DNA of 64,000 bases from Anastrepha obliqua (Eukaryota; Arthropoda; Insecta; Diptera; Tephritidae): NCBI RefSeq assembly GCF_027943255.1, contig NC_072894.1:57353601-57417600 (forward strand). Reading direction: 5' to 3'. The translations under genes and the position numbers were made by a program. How positions within the stretch are numbered: position 1 is the stretch's first letter; the number at the start of each line of letters is the position of its first letter. The notes under the pieces are model-generated. The model ran no database searches. It was not told the DNA's origin and saw only the letters and a program-made list of their open reading frames with translations. Shown piece by piece: positions 1 to 10,659 of the stretch.

Positions 1-920
1 AGTGAATGAGAATGGAAAATAATTTGAAGATAAAATGATATCAGTTCATGCGATTAAAGCAGTTTGGCCTACCATTTCTTAAAACTACCTTAAGGCACTT
101 TGTGTATCTCTTCAAAATCGATTTTTTTTCTTGTTTTTTGAAGTAATTGTAAATAATCACGCTCATACGCGTTATTAAATAAAACAAACAACAGTTTACC
201 ATCAAAACGTCTTTTTATCTTAATATTTAAAATAATAAAAAAAAATAAAATAATAATAAAATAAAAAAATTATAAAAAAATAATGAAGTAAGAGGAATTG
301 TATATAACCGTGTATGATATCAGAAGAGCGGTTGAATGCAGCAACACATCTGTATATTTATGCAGATTTAACTCCCATGGTTGAAAGAATTTTAGATAAA
401 TTTGCTGAAAAGAAGCGGCGGGTCGAATTCGAATTACAGTTTTTTTCATGCATCTAAATGTCTTTATTTGTTCCATCGTGATTTGGATTTAATTAGTTTT
501 CATTAAAAAATGTTTTCATTTTGTCTTTTTATGAATTTTCGTAAATTATTTTATATACACAATTTTGTTAGGGGATTTTTATATGAAACATGTTGCTATG
601 TAACTTTGAAAGGTAAGGTAATTGAATGAATTTATATACATTGGGTATACATTTTTTTCGTAATTGCATTTTTATTGGAGTACGTATTTATATACATAAA
701 TACCGAAGTTTTCATTTTCATTCACACATACATTTATTCATATGCACATACAAAATTATGTTTTAATCAACTGGCTCGATAGCAATAGTTGCAACTGCAA
801 ATATAAGTTACTTACTTCAATAATAATTTGCAATTCACTAGAAAACAGTTAAACAATTCAATTACATATTTTCCTGTTGTCAATTATAGCCGCATTTGAT
901 TGTCTTATTTGCAGACATAA
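1..920. other. AT-rich non-coding stretch
   Basis: Low-complexity A/T runs (220-280) and TACATA-type repeats. No gene, transposon end or RNA was recognised. Confidence 0.5.
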
Positions 921-936
921 TTTTAACCATTAATAC

Positions 937-1107
937 CAAATTAATAATGCAGAAAATCCGAGTAAAACTATTAACGTATTATTGGTATTGCGGTGCAATT
1001 TCGAAATTACATTAAATACATTTGTCGAACTGCCCGCTAAAGTCATGCCACATGCCGCAAGCGGCTTACTGCACTCTGAAGTGGCATTAAGATTGATTTG
1101 TTGTTGG
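937..1107 (-). CDS. Candidate 3'-terminal exon of a GPI-anchored or membrane protein
   Basis: After a possible acceptor (TTATTTGTAG, about 1120) the minus strand is open for about 60 codons: FGCQQQINLNATSECSKPLAACGMTLAGSS, then TNNTLIVLLGFSALLIWY and TAA. It combines cysteines, an N-glycosylation-type NAT and NNT, small residues and a short C-terminal hydrophobic tail, as in GPI-anchored proteins. No upstream exon was identified and the family is unknown. It could also be chance. Confidence 0.28.
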
Positions 1108-1139
1108 CAACCAAAGCTACAAATAACCACCAAATAGCA

Positions 1140-2580
1140 GTCGTGGTAATAAACCCGATATGGCGGCTGCCAAAAGCGGATTCGAGCTCAACTTAAATAT
1201 GTTGTTAGTGTGAGTGCGTGTGTCTGTGCGCACAAAACGTCGCAAAAATCAAGCATTGATGCCGCATAGACGCAGAAACTTGTATGTGGCAATTGCAAAA
1301 TTATAGCATAACTGAAATGAATGCATTGCGCTGATATGGCATTTGGAAAAAAATAGGAAAGAGGCAAATATTACGATTAACTGAAAATATGTGAAAGGTT
1401 GACATATTTCCAGCTTCCTTCCCCGCGCTCTACTTTTCCTGATTGTATTGAATGCATACCGCAGTTTATGGATTTAGTTTATACTTTTCCAAATCAACTC
1501 AAAGAGGGAAAATTCGAATACGCATTGCATTTAAGTTCTTCAACTCTGAATTATTGCCAAACAGATTGGAAAAAGAAATATTTGTGTAACGAACAACGCA
1601 CCGTTGAGACGATTTTTGAGCAAGATGCCTTTGGCGTTTCTTTGGTTAATAGCAATAAATATATAGAAAGAGGGCTAACATAGCAGAAGGAAATAACCAA
1701 CTAATGAATCTTCAGAAGACACTGCGCTATCTTGCCAATCAGGTAAGAAAAGGTGTAGCGAACTTAATGCAAAACAAAACAAAAAGAAAAGAATAGTAAT
1801 CAAAATATATTTCAATCATAAAGCAAAATAATCAACTTATTTTACTTTCCAGCAGGAAATGGCCAAGTCAGCGTGCTAATAGCTATTGCGAACAGCTAAA
1901 AGGTGGCCAATGGCCATCCGGCTAGGGTACATTAATTAGATTCTCATAGATGCAAAAGCGAGCGATTGGACACACCAACATCGTATGTGTGTGTATTTTT
2001 GTAACAGAGAATGCCTGTATTCACATGAAAAGCGAATTGCCACAATACCTTGTGTAGGTACTTATTGCGTACACACATATTTATGTTACCTACACCACTG
2101 AGTGCGTGCTGGTATGCATTAATTCATTAGAGCGCAAATAGAGAAAATGATGAGAATTTGTGATTCTGCAACATCATTATAATCAAGACAACGGATGGGA
2201 TAGCGGAAGGGGAAATGAACCCAGAATATTCACATAAAACGAACATTAAAGTGGGCTGCAGAAAAATTTATATGGGTTGTTAGTTTAGTTTTATGTTGCT
2301 TATTTTTCTGCTCGGCTACACTATTTTCAAAACAGTCAATTTGATCGAGGATAGCTGGTTTGGGATCATTCTGAGTATACAACTAGCGATGCTAATACAC
2401 TTTACACCTGGCAATGGAAAAAGTAGAGTACTGTAGAAATACGGGACACAATCTTTGAGTAAATGACCAGTATATAACTAGAGCGAACACTGAAATAGTA
2501 TCAGCAGCGAGGACGGAAACATATTCCCACAGGTACTATAAATAGATTATTTCCAATCTTGAGGTTTCTGATACGCCTTT
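1140..2580. other. Non-coding stretch with a possible splice-site pair
   Basis: TTTCCAG at 1407-1413, CAG|GTAAGA at 1740-1748 and TTTACTTTCCAG at about 1841-1852 (plus strand) look like exon borders. The enclosed 94-codon frame (1399-1681) matches no family I know and stops before the donor. Nothing else is seen. Confidence 0.3.
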
Positions 2581-2589
2581 CAATACTAA

Positions 2590-3010
2590 TGTTCCGAAAG
2601 TGCCTTTCAATATAAAATGAATGAAAAGTGACTTAGGTGAGATTTCTTCAGATATTCTTAAAAAATGCAGCTCGTCTATCCACGTGTCATTAAATATCAT
2701 TTTTAATCTTTCCTTTTCAGGGAGTGTATTTGTTGACAGCTGGAAGATTGCGGCGATCACTCCAATCTATAAGTCTGCAAATAAGAACGATGTTAGTAAG
2801 TACAGACCTATTTCGAATCTAATTAACTGTCATCAACTCTTTACGAAGGTAACAATAATGAATCAACAATAAATTATTATACATTTTACCATCAAAAATA
2901 TAATAGACCTGCGTAAGCATGGTTTTATCTGTGGGCGCTCCACAACTACCAATCTCGTGCCAACTTTATCTCACAATATTGTATATTATCTCTGCACACA
3001 ATAAAGTAGT
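2590..3010 (+). pseudogene. jockey-type LINE reverse-transcriptase fragment
   Basis: The plus strand encodes SDILKKCSSSIHVSLNIIFNLSFSGSVFVDSWKIAAITPIYKSANKNDVSKYRPISN, the finger/palm start of a jockey/CR1-type RT (xWKxAxIxPIxKxGxKxDVxxYRPISxL). After a frame change comes NIIDLRKHGFICGRSTTTNL. Only about 130 residues of RT are present and the catalytic YxDD part is missing. Confidence 0.75.
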
Positions 3011-3046
3011 TTTTTTTTTAGTTTCTTTTTTCATGTAAAGGCCAAA

Positions 3047-3345
3047 AATGGTGATATTTTGAAATGATTGTATGGGGAACCCCCCAGGGGAGTTCCAGGG
3101 GGTGTGCCACTGGCATGGGTGGATCGGCCGTCCAAAGTTAGTGGGGGTCGGTCATACATTTTGACTCGATTGAAGCACTCTAACTGGGTCAAAGTGGGAT
3201 TTTTCGTTCGGCCCAAATTGGGGGACATCACAATTCGTTTTAGAGGCATGGTTCCACCGGCAAAGTCTCTTATTTTGATCCATAGAATACAATTTTCACA
3301 GAGCAATGAGCGATTTTTAAATCGACCCGCCCTAATATATATATA
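3047..3345. repeat. GC-rich unclassified repeat-like island
   Basis: A roughly 300-bp island much richer in G and C than its AT-rich surroundings, with runs such as CCCCCCAGGGGAG and GTTAGTGGGGGTCGG. It is open on both strands (3031-3306 minus, 3068-3346 plus), a compositional effect. It ends at TATATATATA. It resembles a dispersed repeat rather than a gene, but no terminal repeats were found. Confidence 0.45.
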
Positions 3346-3793
3346 AGTAAATGTGATCCTTTAACTCCTATTTGGAGTATAGGGCGTCAAAAATAAGCTT
3401 TCGCTTAATATAAAAAATGTTTTCATAACAGCTTTTCAACCACTTTGAACGTTATTTCTTTCTCTTATCCTTTATCAAATGCTGTTCTTTCCAAAGTTAA
3501 AGAGTTTTCCGACCTAATCGTGGCATTTGACACTGATTTACATTCGTAAAATTTGGTAGTCAAATTTTGGCGAAGTGTTATGCTAATTTAGCATTTTTTA
3601 GGCACTATGCGACAGATTTAAAGATCCCTAAACTAGAAAATTTTTCTATACAAAGTCCGGCACTCGAAGTGTAACCAATTAAAAAGGCCATAAATTTGGC
3701 TCGGAAAATTACTTTTATTCAGTTCAAAGTTAAAAATGTGTGAAAATAATACAAAATTTAGAATAAATTTACTTTTGCCTTGACTATGGCCTT

Positions 3794-4079
3794 GGCGGCC
3801 GCCGTAGCCGAAAGGGTTGGGGCGTAACTACTATTCGGAATTCACAGAGGGAACGTAGGTTCGAATCTCGATGTAACACCAAAATTAAGAAAAAAAAATA
3901 AAGTAGCGGTCGACCCTCGGCAGGCAAAGGAAAAACCTCCTCATAAAAATATCTGCCGTTCGGAGTCGGTTTGAAACTGTCGGTCCCTCCATTTGCGGAA
4001 CAACATCAAGACGCACGCCACAAATAGGAGGAGGAGCTCGGTCAAACACCCAAAAAGGGTGTACGCGCAAATTATACAT
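3794..4079 (+). repeat. tRNA-derived SINE, copy 1
   Basis: It begins GGCGGCCGCCGTAGCCGAAA (A-box-like TAGCCGAAAGGG) with GGTTCGAATCTC as B box. A conserved body follows with a CCTCGGCAGGCAAAGG block, the GGAGGAGGAGCTCGG block and the end GGGTGTACGCGC. It sits at the 3' side of the mariner-like element (4085-5020). Confidence 0.82.
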
Positions 4080-4084
4080 ATGTA

Positions 4085-5020
4085 TTGCATATATATATGG
4101 CCTTGAGACGGTACAGAAACAAATTGCAAGCCGCCCGAATGTTACTTGCAGGTATTTTGACCCACTAGCGGAACAATGACCTTTTCCAGCGGCTCGAGAC
4201 TGATGAATATTTTAGTTCGGACCTTACTCTCCAAATGGCCCAAAGAAAATAATCAATCGGATTCGCGTCTGGTGAATTGAAAAGCTGTTGTGTAGATGTT
4301 ATGAAGTTCGGAACGTTGTTTTTAAGCCATTTTTGGTTCACTCGAGCTTTGTGAGACAGTGCCGAGTCCTGTTGAAACGTCCATGGCCTGCCACCGAAAT
4401 GTTTGTCTGCCCACGGCTTAAAACAACCTTCAGAATACTTTCCCGATAATATTTTGCATTTAGTTTGATACCAGATTCGACGAAAACGATTGGTGTGCGC
4501 ACATCTGCGGTTAAAGCGGTCCAAGCCATTATTTGTGGTGGGTGCTGCCTCCTGGTGACCAATCGATGACTCACATTCTCGTTTGAATGGTTGGTTAAAT
4601 AAACCCTATCGTTTAGGGAATTTACGAATTGCTCAATTTGGGAAATTTTCTCGTGAGAAAACACAATGTTTGGAAACTTACCGCTTTCGGGCAAGCGAAT
4701 CAACTTCCTCGCTCTCTCAAGTCTGACTTGTTGCAGCTTTGGTGTGAGATCACGCGTCTTTTGGATCTTGTAAGGCTTGACTTTAAGATAATTTTTGAGT
4801 ATGCGGCGGATGCTGTGATGAGATATTTTCAGTTCTTTCGCCATTTGATTGGCAATTCATCGGGAGTTTCACTCAAGTCATTTCTCCACTTTTTGAGGCA
4901 TTTCACCACCACAACAAAAACTTTATTTTATTTAAGGATCTCGACCTTACGAACAATCGCTGGTTGTGAGTTCCCAGCCAAATGTAATGGAATCACACTA
5001 TTACGTTTGAAAACCATTAC
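4085..5020 (-). pseudogene. Tc1/mariner-type transposase, nearly full length, frameshifted
   Basis: The likely start is the ATG at 5018-5016 (MVFKRNSVIPLHLAGNSQPAIVRK). The protein continues, after a deletion near 4850, as MAKELKISHHSIRRILKNYLKVKPYKIQKTRDL. It then has NIVFSHEKISQIEQF (the first catalytic Asp replaced: HEK instead of DEK), QHPPQIMAWTAL, and in the next frame WTFQQDSALSHKARVNQKWL (catalytic Asp) and FNSPDANPIDYFLWAI (third residue). The end (WVKIPASNIRAACNLF) is just left of 4165. A SINE copy abuts its 3' side at about 4080. It is inactive because of frame changes and the lost Asp. Confidence 0.82.
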
Positions 5021-5189
5021 TGATTTTGTTTGTTCGCGTTTACTCTCGGCAAAATGCTTTCGCGCGCTTATAAACAATACTCTGGACTGTCAGTTAGCCA
5101 ACTTACAAAGATCTGATGCCCGTGCTTCACTTCGAGTGCGGGACCTAGTACCTATCCAGTTTGTTCTAAGCTCGAATATGCTCTTTTGT

Positions 5190-5560
5190 TTTGGAATCCA
5201 ATGTAGGTATACCTTGCAGTCATATAGAATTGAAAGGGTACAAAGAAACTTTATTCGACTCGCTTTGCAGCCTCTTAATTTCCTTAATCCACTGCTAATG
5301 CTTATAAATCTGAGGTCCGTCGCCTATAGGGGTACGTCTTCTGTCCTTGATCTTGTTTCTGATTCTGCGTTGTACCTGAAAATAGTGGCTTTAATATGGA
5401 TTTTACAATCCATTTGATGTCCAAAAAAAGTGAAATCGAACTACTTTAATTTTGCCCCTATTACGGGAGCTGTTACTGAGTTAAGTAGGATCTACAGACT
5501 ACTCAACCTAGAATATGATACGCTAAGATCTCTTTTCAATTCGAGAATTACGTCCCACTA
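5190..5560 (+). pseudogene. LINE ORF2 C-terminal fragment (jockey/R4-like)
   Basis: SYRIERVQRNFIRLALQPLNFLNPLLMLINLRSVAYRGTSSVLDLV matches the region after the RT of jockey-like LINEs (xxxIERVQRKFxRxALR..RLxxLxLxSLxxRRxxxD). It directly follows the minus-strand mariner-like remnant at 4085-5020, and an open frame spanning both is a chance fusion. Confidence 0.62.
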
Positions 5561-7500
5561 GTCATAAAGCCTCTTGCTCTAGCATGTGAAATTTAATTTT
5601 AAGCAAATATATGTACGCATCTGTTTGTGTGGGTTTTGTCATCGTAGATTTCAATAAAATGAAAACGCAAGAAAAAATTAAATGAAATATTACACCTGCA
5701 GTTTTCCGTACCTGATTTACTATGAGAAATATTCCAATTTTAATGAAGTGTTTTATCAAGGCAAGTGTTTCAATACTGTGCCCTTCTTCAAAAGAACTTT
5801 GGCACTGAACTTTTCTGCACTGAATTAATTTTGCAGTTCTTTTACCCATTTATGCGCTGTTTTTCGAACTAAAGCCCTTCAAAAGCTATAATTAAAAATT
5901 TGCGAAGAATAAAAAATATATTTGCGTTAAATTAATAGGCAGTAAAACCGAAATTACTGTTTTGTAATAAATGTTTGTGTAATTGTTTACATTTTACAGC
6001 CACAAACAGCTCTGAATAGGTAAACGAGCAGCCATAATTACAATACTTTTGTTGAGTTTTCATATACATATCCACATATACGAGTAAGAGCATAAATATG
6101 CACATTAAGCGTTTCTTACCAATTATTAGAGCTGCTAATTTCCAATAACAATGAGCCTTCACAGTCTCGCATTTTGTCTAATCAAAGTCGTTGTGTGTGT
6201 TGGCCGCATACATATACAAATTATGAATGTAGATGCAAATATGTGAGTCTGTATATATTTCTTTCCTTGTCTTTAAGGCACTTATTACAATGTTTTGCCG
6301 CACAATTAAAACAAATTATGTTCACTTGCTCCTTTCACATCACTTACGGTGCACGGGCAAAGCAATTGTTGGATATAACTTTGTTTACTTACTATCGACA
6401 TTTTTTTAATTATTTTTTCAATAGTTTACATAAATGGTTACATAATTTTTTTGTAGTTTACTGTTAGCATTTACCTGCCCGTTTGCTTTTTGTATTCCAC
6501 GCCGCTTATTAGTGTTAACACTATTCCCGCGTAAGCTTGCAGTCACTTATGAAAATGTTTGCACTTATGTACGTATTTGTAAAAGTATGAATGCAATTTC
6601 TGTGTGCATGTATAGTATGTATGTGAAGGTTTTAATTATTATTATAATTTTTTTTTTTTGGTTTTACTTTCCGGCAATTTGAGATCTGCGCAACTTTAGC
6701 AGAAGGAAAGAAATTAGTAAGAAAAGTAACAGCTAATGCATATTTTATGATGACATACATATCTACATGCATTTATACATATGCACTTTTAATATAATTT
6801 GTTTAGCTAAGTAATAAGTATTGCTCTCACTCACGTCACCGTGCACATTTAATGACAATGTGGCAGGCGTCAGCAAGTCAGCTGTCAGAAGGCTGATAGC
6901 CCATAGCCGTAGCCACAGCCACGACCACAAGTTACACCGCAATCATAATACGAGTATGTAGCATTCAAGTATGCATGCCAGTATTTGCAGATATATAAAT
7001 ACCCAGTAGGGAAAACGGGAAATTCCTAGTGTAGAATTAGTACGATTTCCTCAGCTGCGAGGCACTTCGTTACTCACATACGAGTATTACGTAGCGAAGC
7101 TGCCTTCAGTATAACTATGGAACAGAATCGAGGTATAAAAGTAATTGTATGTAAACACAAAAAATTCTCTTGCTCTTACATACAATCGCTAGAAGGACAT
7201 ACCAAACTTTTCAGGCATTTGACCCATGATAAATTAGCGAAGTGGTATGAAATCTGCTTCTCAAGAAAAGTTGGAAAAGTCTAGAAAGTTTTCAACTAAC
7301 CCAGTTTTAAATTTGATGAAACTGTATAGGATTTGCAGACTTGCTGTTCTTTTTGTTATTATTATAGGAAACACTGCTGGAGTGACAGTTTTTGGCCAGA
7401 TACAAATCCCGGTCGTTTCGATTACGTAGAACGAATTGTCGTGGGAAAGTTGTAGACATTTTGTAACTAACAGCTGGCACCAATATTAATAATAATAATA
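5561..7500. other. AT-rich non-coding stretch
   Basis: No gene was recognised. Around 7380-7460 the sequence resembles the 3' untranslated part of a LINE, ending beside SINE copy 2. An (AAT)n run lies at 7486-7501. Confidence 0.4.
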
Positions 7501-7805
7501 ATTGGCGCCTACACTTCTGTCAGGTGTTTGGCCTAGCTCCTCCTCCTATTTGTGGTGTGCGTCTCATTGTTGTACTGCAAATGGAGGGACCTTCAGTCTG
7601 AAGACAACTCCTAAACAGCAAATATTTTTTATGAGGTGATTTTTCATGGCTGAAATACACTCGATAGTTTGCCATTGTCTGCCGAGGGGTGGCCGCTATT
7701 AGAAACAACTGTTTCTATTATTTTAGTGTTTTATGCTGGGATTTTCGAATCTACGCACCCCCGAATGGTAGTCTCCCACCAACGCATTTTGCTACGGCGG
7801 CGCCT
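7501..7805 (-). repeat. tRNA-derived SINE, copy 2
   Basis: Reverse-oriented copy of the family, diverged. GGTGTTTGGCC, AGCTCCTCCTCCTATTTGTG and the end GCTACGGCGGCGCC are recognisable. The B-box region is eroded. Confidence 0.75.
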
Positions 7806-9480
7806 CAAATATTAATGCTGATGCTATTTATTAAACTGAAAATGTACTCTGATTAAATATATTCTTCCCATCTCTGATAATTTTTGTATAGATATGTCTA
7901 TATCTCTATATTCCTTTATACTTTTGCATACAATCGTTCTGGGAGCGGAATTCTTATATCTAACAAGAACTGGTCATGGTTCTAAATTCACTAAAAGCGA
8001 ACCAGTTCGTAACTAGTGCACTTCCCTATAGGGTGAGTATGCATACAATAACATAAAACAAGCACACTTTCTGTCATACACACGTTTATATTATATATCT
8101 ACTTATCTCTGTGTATGCATTCAGACGCCGCTCTTTGATTTCTTTGACTTCTCAATACAACTCAGAAAGATCTACAAGGCTAAATGCAACGACTAATGAA
8201 AAGTATCGGAATAGTTTTTTCTTTGCTCAAATGTGAACAAGTTTTTCTCGTGATATGTACATATACGAGTATAACAAATAGCTTCTTTTATTTTTCTTCA
8301 ACACTATCGCCTTCTCGCAGCAAATTCAACCTCTTACTTTATGTAATGAAAGAATGTGGATTAATAACTTGGCATTAATAACACAGCATTTTCTCTGTGT
8401 GGCAAACATATTCCTATCTATTATATATATATATTTATAAGTGGCTGAAATTCAAATGGATACATGGATATGCATACATATGTAAAGTGGAAGGTAAGGT
8501 ACTTATTGCCTCCTAGGGGTTAAGAGGATCCAATAATTTTAAAAATTAAATTGAATGAAAAGTTGCTAATGAGATTTCATTGTGTCTTGTAATTGACTAG
8601 TGTAAGTATATTAGTAAAACACTTCGAAAATTGCACAGAAAGTTTCTGTTCAACGACAGATTTTGCTATGTGGGTAGCTTCAAAGATATTACTAGATTCC
8701 GCACAGAGCTTGTATAAGACGTGACCCTACTTCCCTTTGTACGTTGGGTAAACGAGATAAGGAAAGCAATAGTTAAGATAAATTGAATGAGCCAATCCGA
8801 AATAATTAGATTCCGATATTGGTTCTTCTCTATGTTATATCAAGGTCATTATTTCGGGGTGAACGCATACTCGGCCTTGTAGGCGATGTTCGATCTTTCA
8901 AGGACATACCTCTACTAAGGTATGCGAATTTACTGAATTTGCTTAGGTAATTAAACTCCACGCAATGGTAAGTTTCTCGTATAAATACATTTTTTATTAT
9001 CCTTAGAACCAGTCAAAATGCGTGTTTTTGGTTGAATTTTTAACTAGTCAGCTATAAATTTAGTAATATTGTTATTCTATATAAATTACGAATGGAAAGC
9101 TGGCTACTTGCATCTTGATTTCTGGTGCGTATCTAACTCAAGTGCGTCGCATGGAAATCATTCCGTTGGCCTAATCTATTGCTTCCTGAAGCAAATGTAC
9201 CTATTCTAATCTCCCTAGTAAAGCGAATATAATTGTACACTCCTCCTTAGTCTATGATTACTGCAAAAGACAGAGCCAGATCCAGATAAGGAACATTATT
9301 TAATTCATACAGGTATAGCGCTCCGAACTTTAGGAGCTTAATGTAAAACACAGGAGTGTGTCAGATATTAACTGGTGGAACGAAAGGGCTAAGTTTCTGC
9401 AAGAGAACTCAACTGCCTACTGATCCATTTAGAATATTAATTACAAATTTGGAATAAAGAAAGGCAAATGTGACTTCTTG
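7806..9480. other. Non-coding stretch, possible LINE remnant at its right end
   Basis: No supported gene. The part 8870-8960 has a weak minus-strand similarity to the end of a jockey-type LINE and may continue the fragment at 9486-9710. Confidence 0.35.
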
Positions 9481-9485
9481 AGGTT

Positions 9486-9710
9486 TCAGTGACAACGGGA
9501 TTTATGAGAAGAACCAGTAAAGTTCAAAGAACGTAGCGCAAACTTTATAAAGATCTTTGCGGTTTGCTCTATGCGGTTCACTTGCGCAATACGATATGAT
9601 CTTGATATCAAGGCAGCGTCGGCAGGAAATCTGCATCTAATTAACATGGTACAGGATAAACATACAGTTATGAAACCATCTGTTGTCCTTAACAACACAT
9701 CATGCACTCC
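9486..9710 (-). pseudogene. LINE ORF2 C-terminal fragment, probably the same copy as 10212-10650
   Basis: IAQVNRIEQTAKIFIKFALRSLNF on the minus strand matches xxxIERVQKxFxRxALRxL of jockey-type ORF2 tails. Orientation and order agree with the RT fragment at 10.2-10.65 kb. The 250-500 bp between hold SINE and mariner pieces, consistent with nested insertions. Confidence 0.5.
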
Positions 9711-9818
9711 GATCGTTCATACTCTAAGTAGCGCTTTTTCTTTGTACCATATTTATTTACATCTTTTCCCACACCACATAAGCAGTAGCGTTCTTAAGGT
9801 CAATCAATGAACTATTTA

Positions 9819-9955
9819 TTGGGTGTTTGGATGACCTCCTCCACCTATTTGTCTTCTGTGTCTTGGTGTGTTTTCATAAATGGACGGATGTATTGTACAA
9901 TTTTAAACGACTCCGAATGGTAGATGATTTTTTTTATGATGAGCTTTTTTTATAA
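9819..9955 (-). repeat. tRNA-derived SINE, copy 8 (fragment)
   Basis: Only the distal body remains (GGGTGTTTGG, CTCCTCCACCTATTTGTC, CGACTCCGAATGG). It lies between two pieces of a LINE. Confidence 0.55.
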
Positions 9956-9963
9956 AAAGCTTA

Positions 9964-10212
9964 TTACCATTTCTCTTTACTATGATAATACTGGTATCGC
10001 TCAATTCCGTATGGAAAAAAATATCGGCCAAATAGGCCTCGGTGGCACACCTCCATCCGATGGTCCAAATTTTCGATGACGCTGAGGCACAATTGAGGTT
10101 CTATGTCGTTAATGTTCCGAATTATCTCATCCTTTAGCTCTTGAATTGTTGTTGGCTTATCGATGTACACCTTTTCTTTCAAATAACCCCAAAGAAAGAA
10201 GTCCAACGGTAT
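9964..10212 (-). pseudogene. mariner-like transposase, C-terminal fragment
   Basis: The minus-strand frame has DFFLWGYLKEKVYIDKPTTIQELKDEIIRNINDIEPQLC followed by VIENLDHRMEVCHRGLFGRY. This is the terminal part of the transposase type seen at 33.2 and 42 kb, which normally ends CxRxRGGHL. It interrupts a minus-strand LINE remnant: RT sequence on its right and LINE C-terminal sequence further left, with a SINE piece in between. Confidence 0.78.
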
Positions 10213-10650
10213 CGTTGACGTTTAGGTGTGGTTCACATGCAACATCGGCCCTTGAAATGTAACCACCCTTTATAAGCCGAACAAAAGACAACATAGCGTA
10301 GGATTTTGAAACAACATAAATCAGATGAGTATGATATGGACCCAAATATTTAACTTCGGTTACGCTAGCAAGAAACAAAACAGAAATTTGGTATCTAGTA
10401 ACGAACGGGTTCCATTTCTTGGTAAACTTGGAGAATGAATACTTTTCTACATTCTGAAAAAGCCGATTTCGAGTGCATTGCAAGAATATAACTTCTGAGA
10501 TTCGATCTGTTACAAATGTTAAGAACAATAGTGGCCCAAGATGGCTACCTTGAGGTACGCCTGAGGTAACTTTGATGGCATCAGATTTTATATTATTTAT
10601 AGGAACGAATTGAGTTATATCTATTAGATAAAATGTAGGCTACTTAAGTA
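10212..10650 (-). pseudogene. jockey-type LINE RT fragment
   Basis: The minus strand encodes TQFVPINNIKSDAIKVTSGVPQGSHLGPLLFLTFVTDRI, with the RT motif GVPQGSHLGPLLF. Further on come VKYLG and YVVSKSYAMLSFVRLI (post-catalytic region). The YxDD segment between is deleted. It is cut on the left by a mariner-like fragment; LINE C-terminal sequence resumes near 9710. Confidence 0.72.
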
Positions 10651-10659
10651 AGTTAGGAT

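Noticed and set aside
4629..5417. 262-codon plus-strand open frame
   Set aside because: A chance fusion of antisense mariner sequence (4629-5020) and a sense LINE tail (5190-5417).
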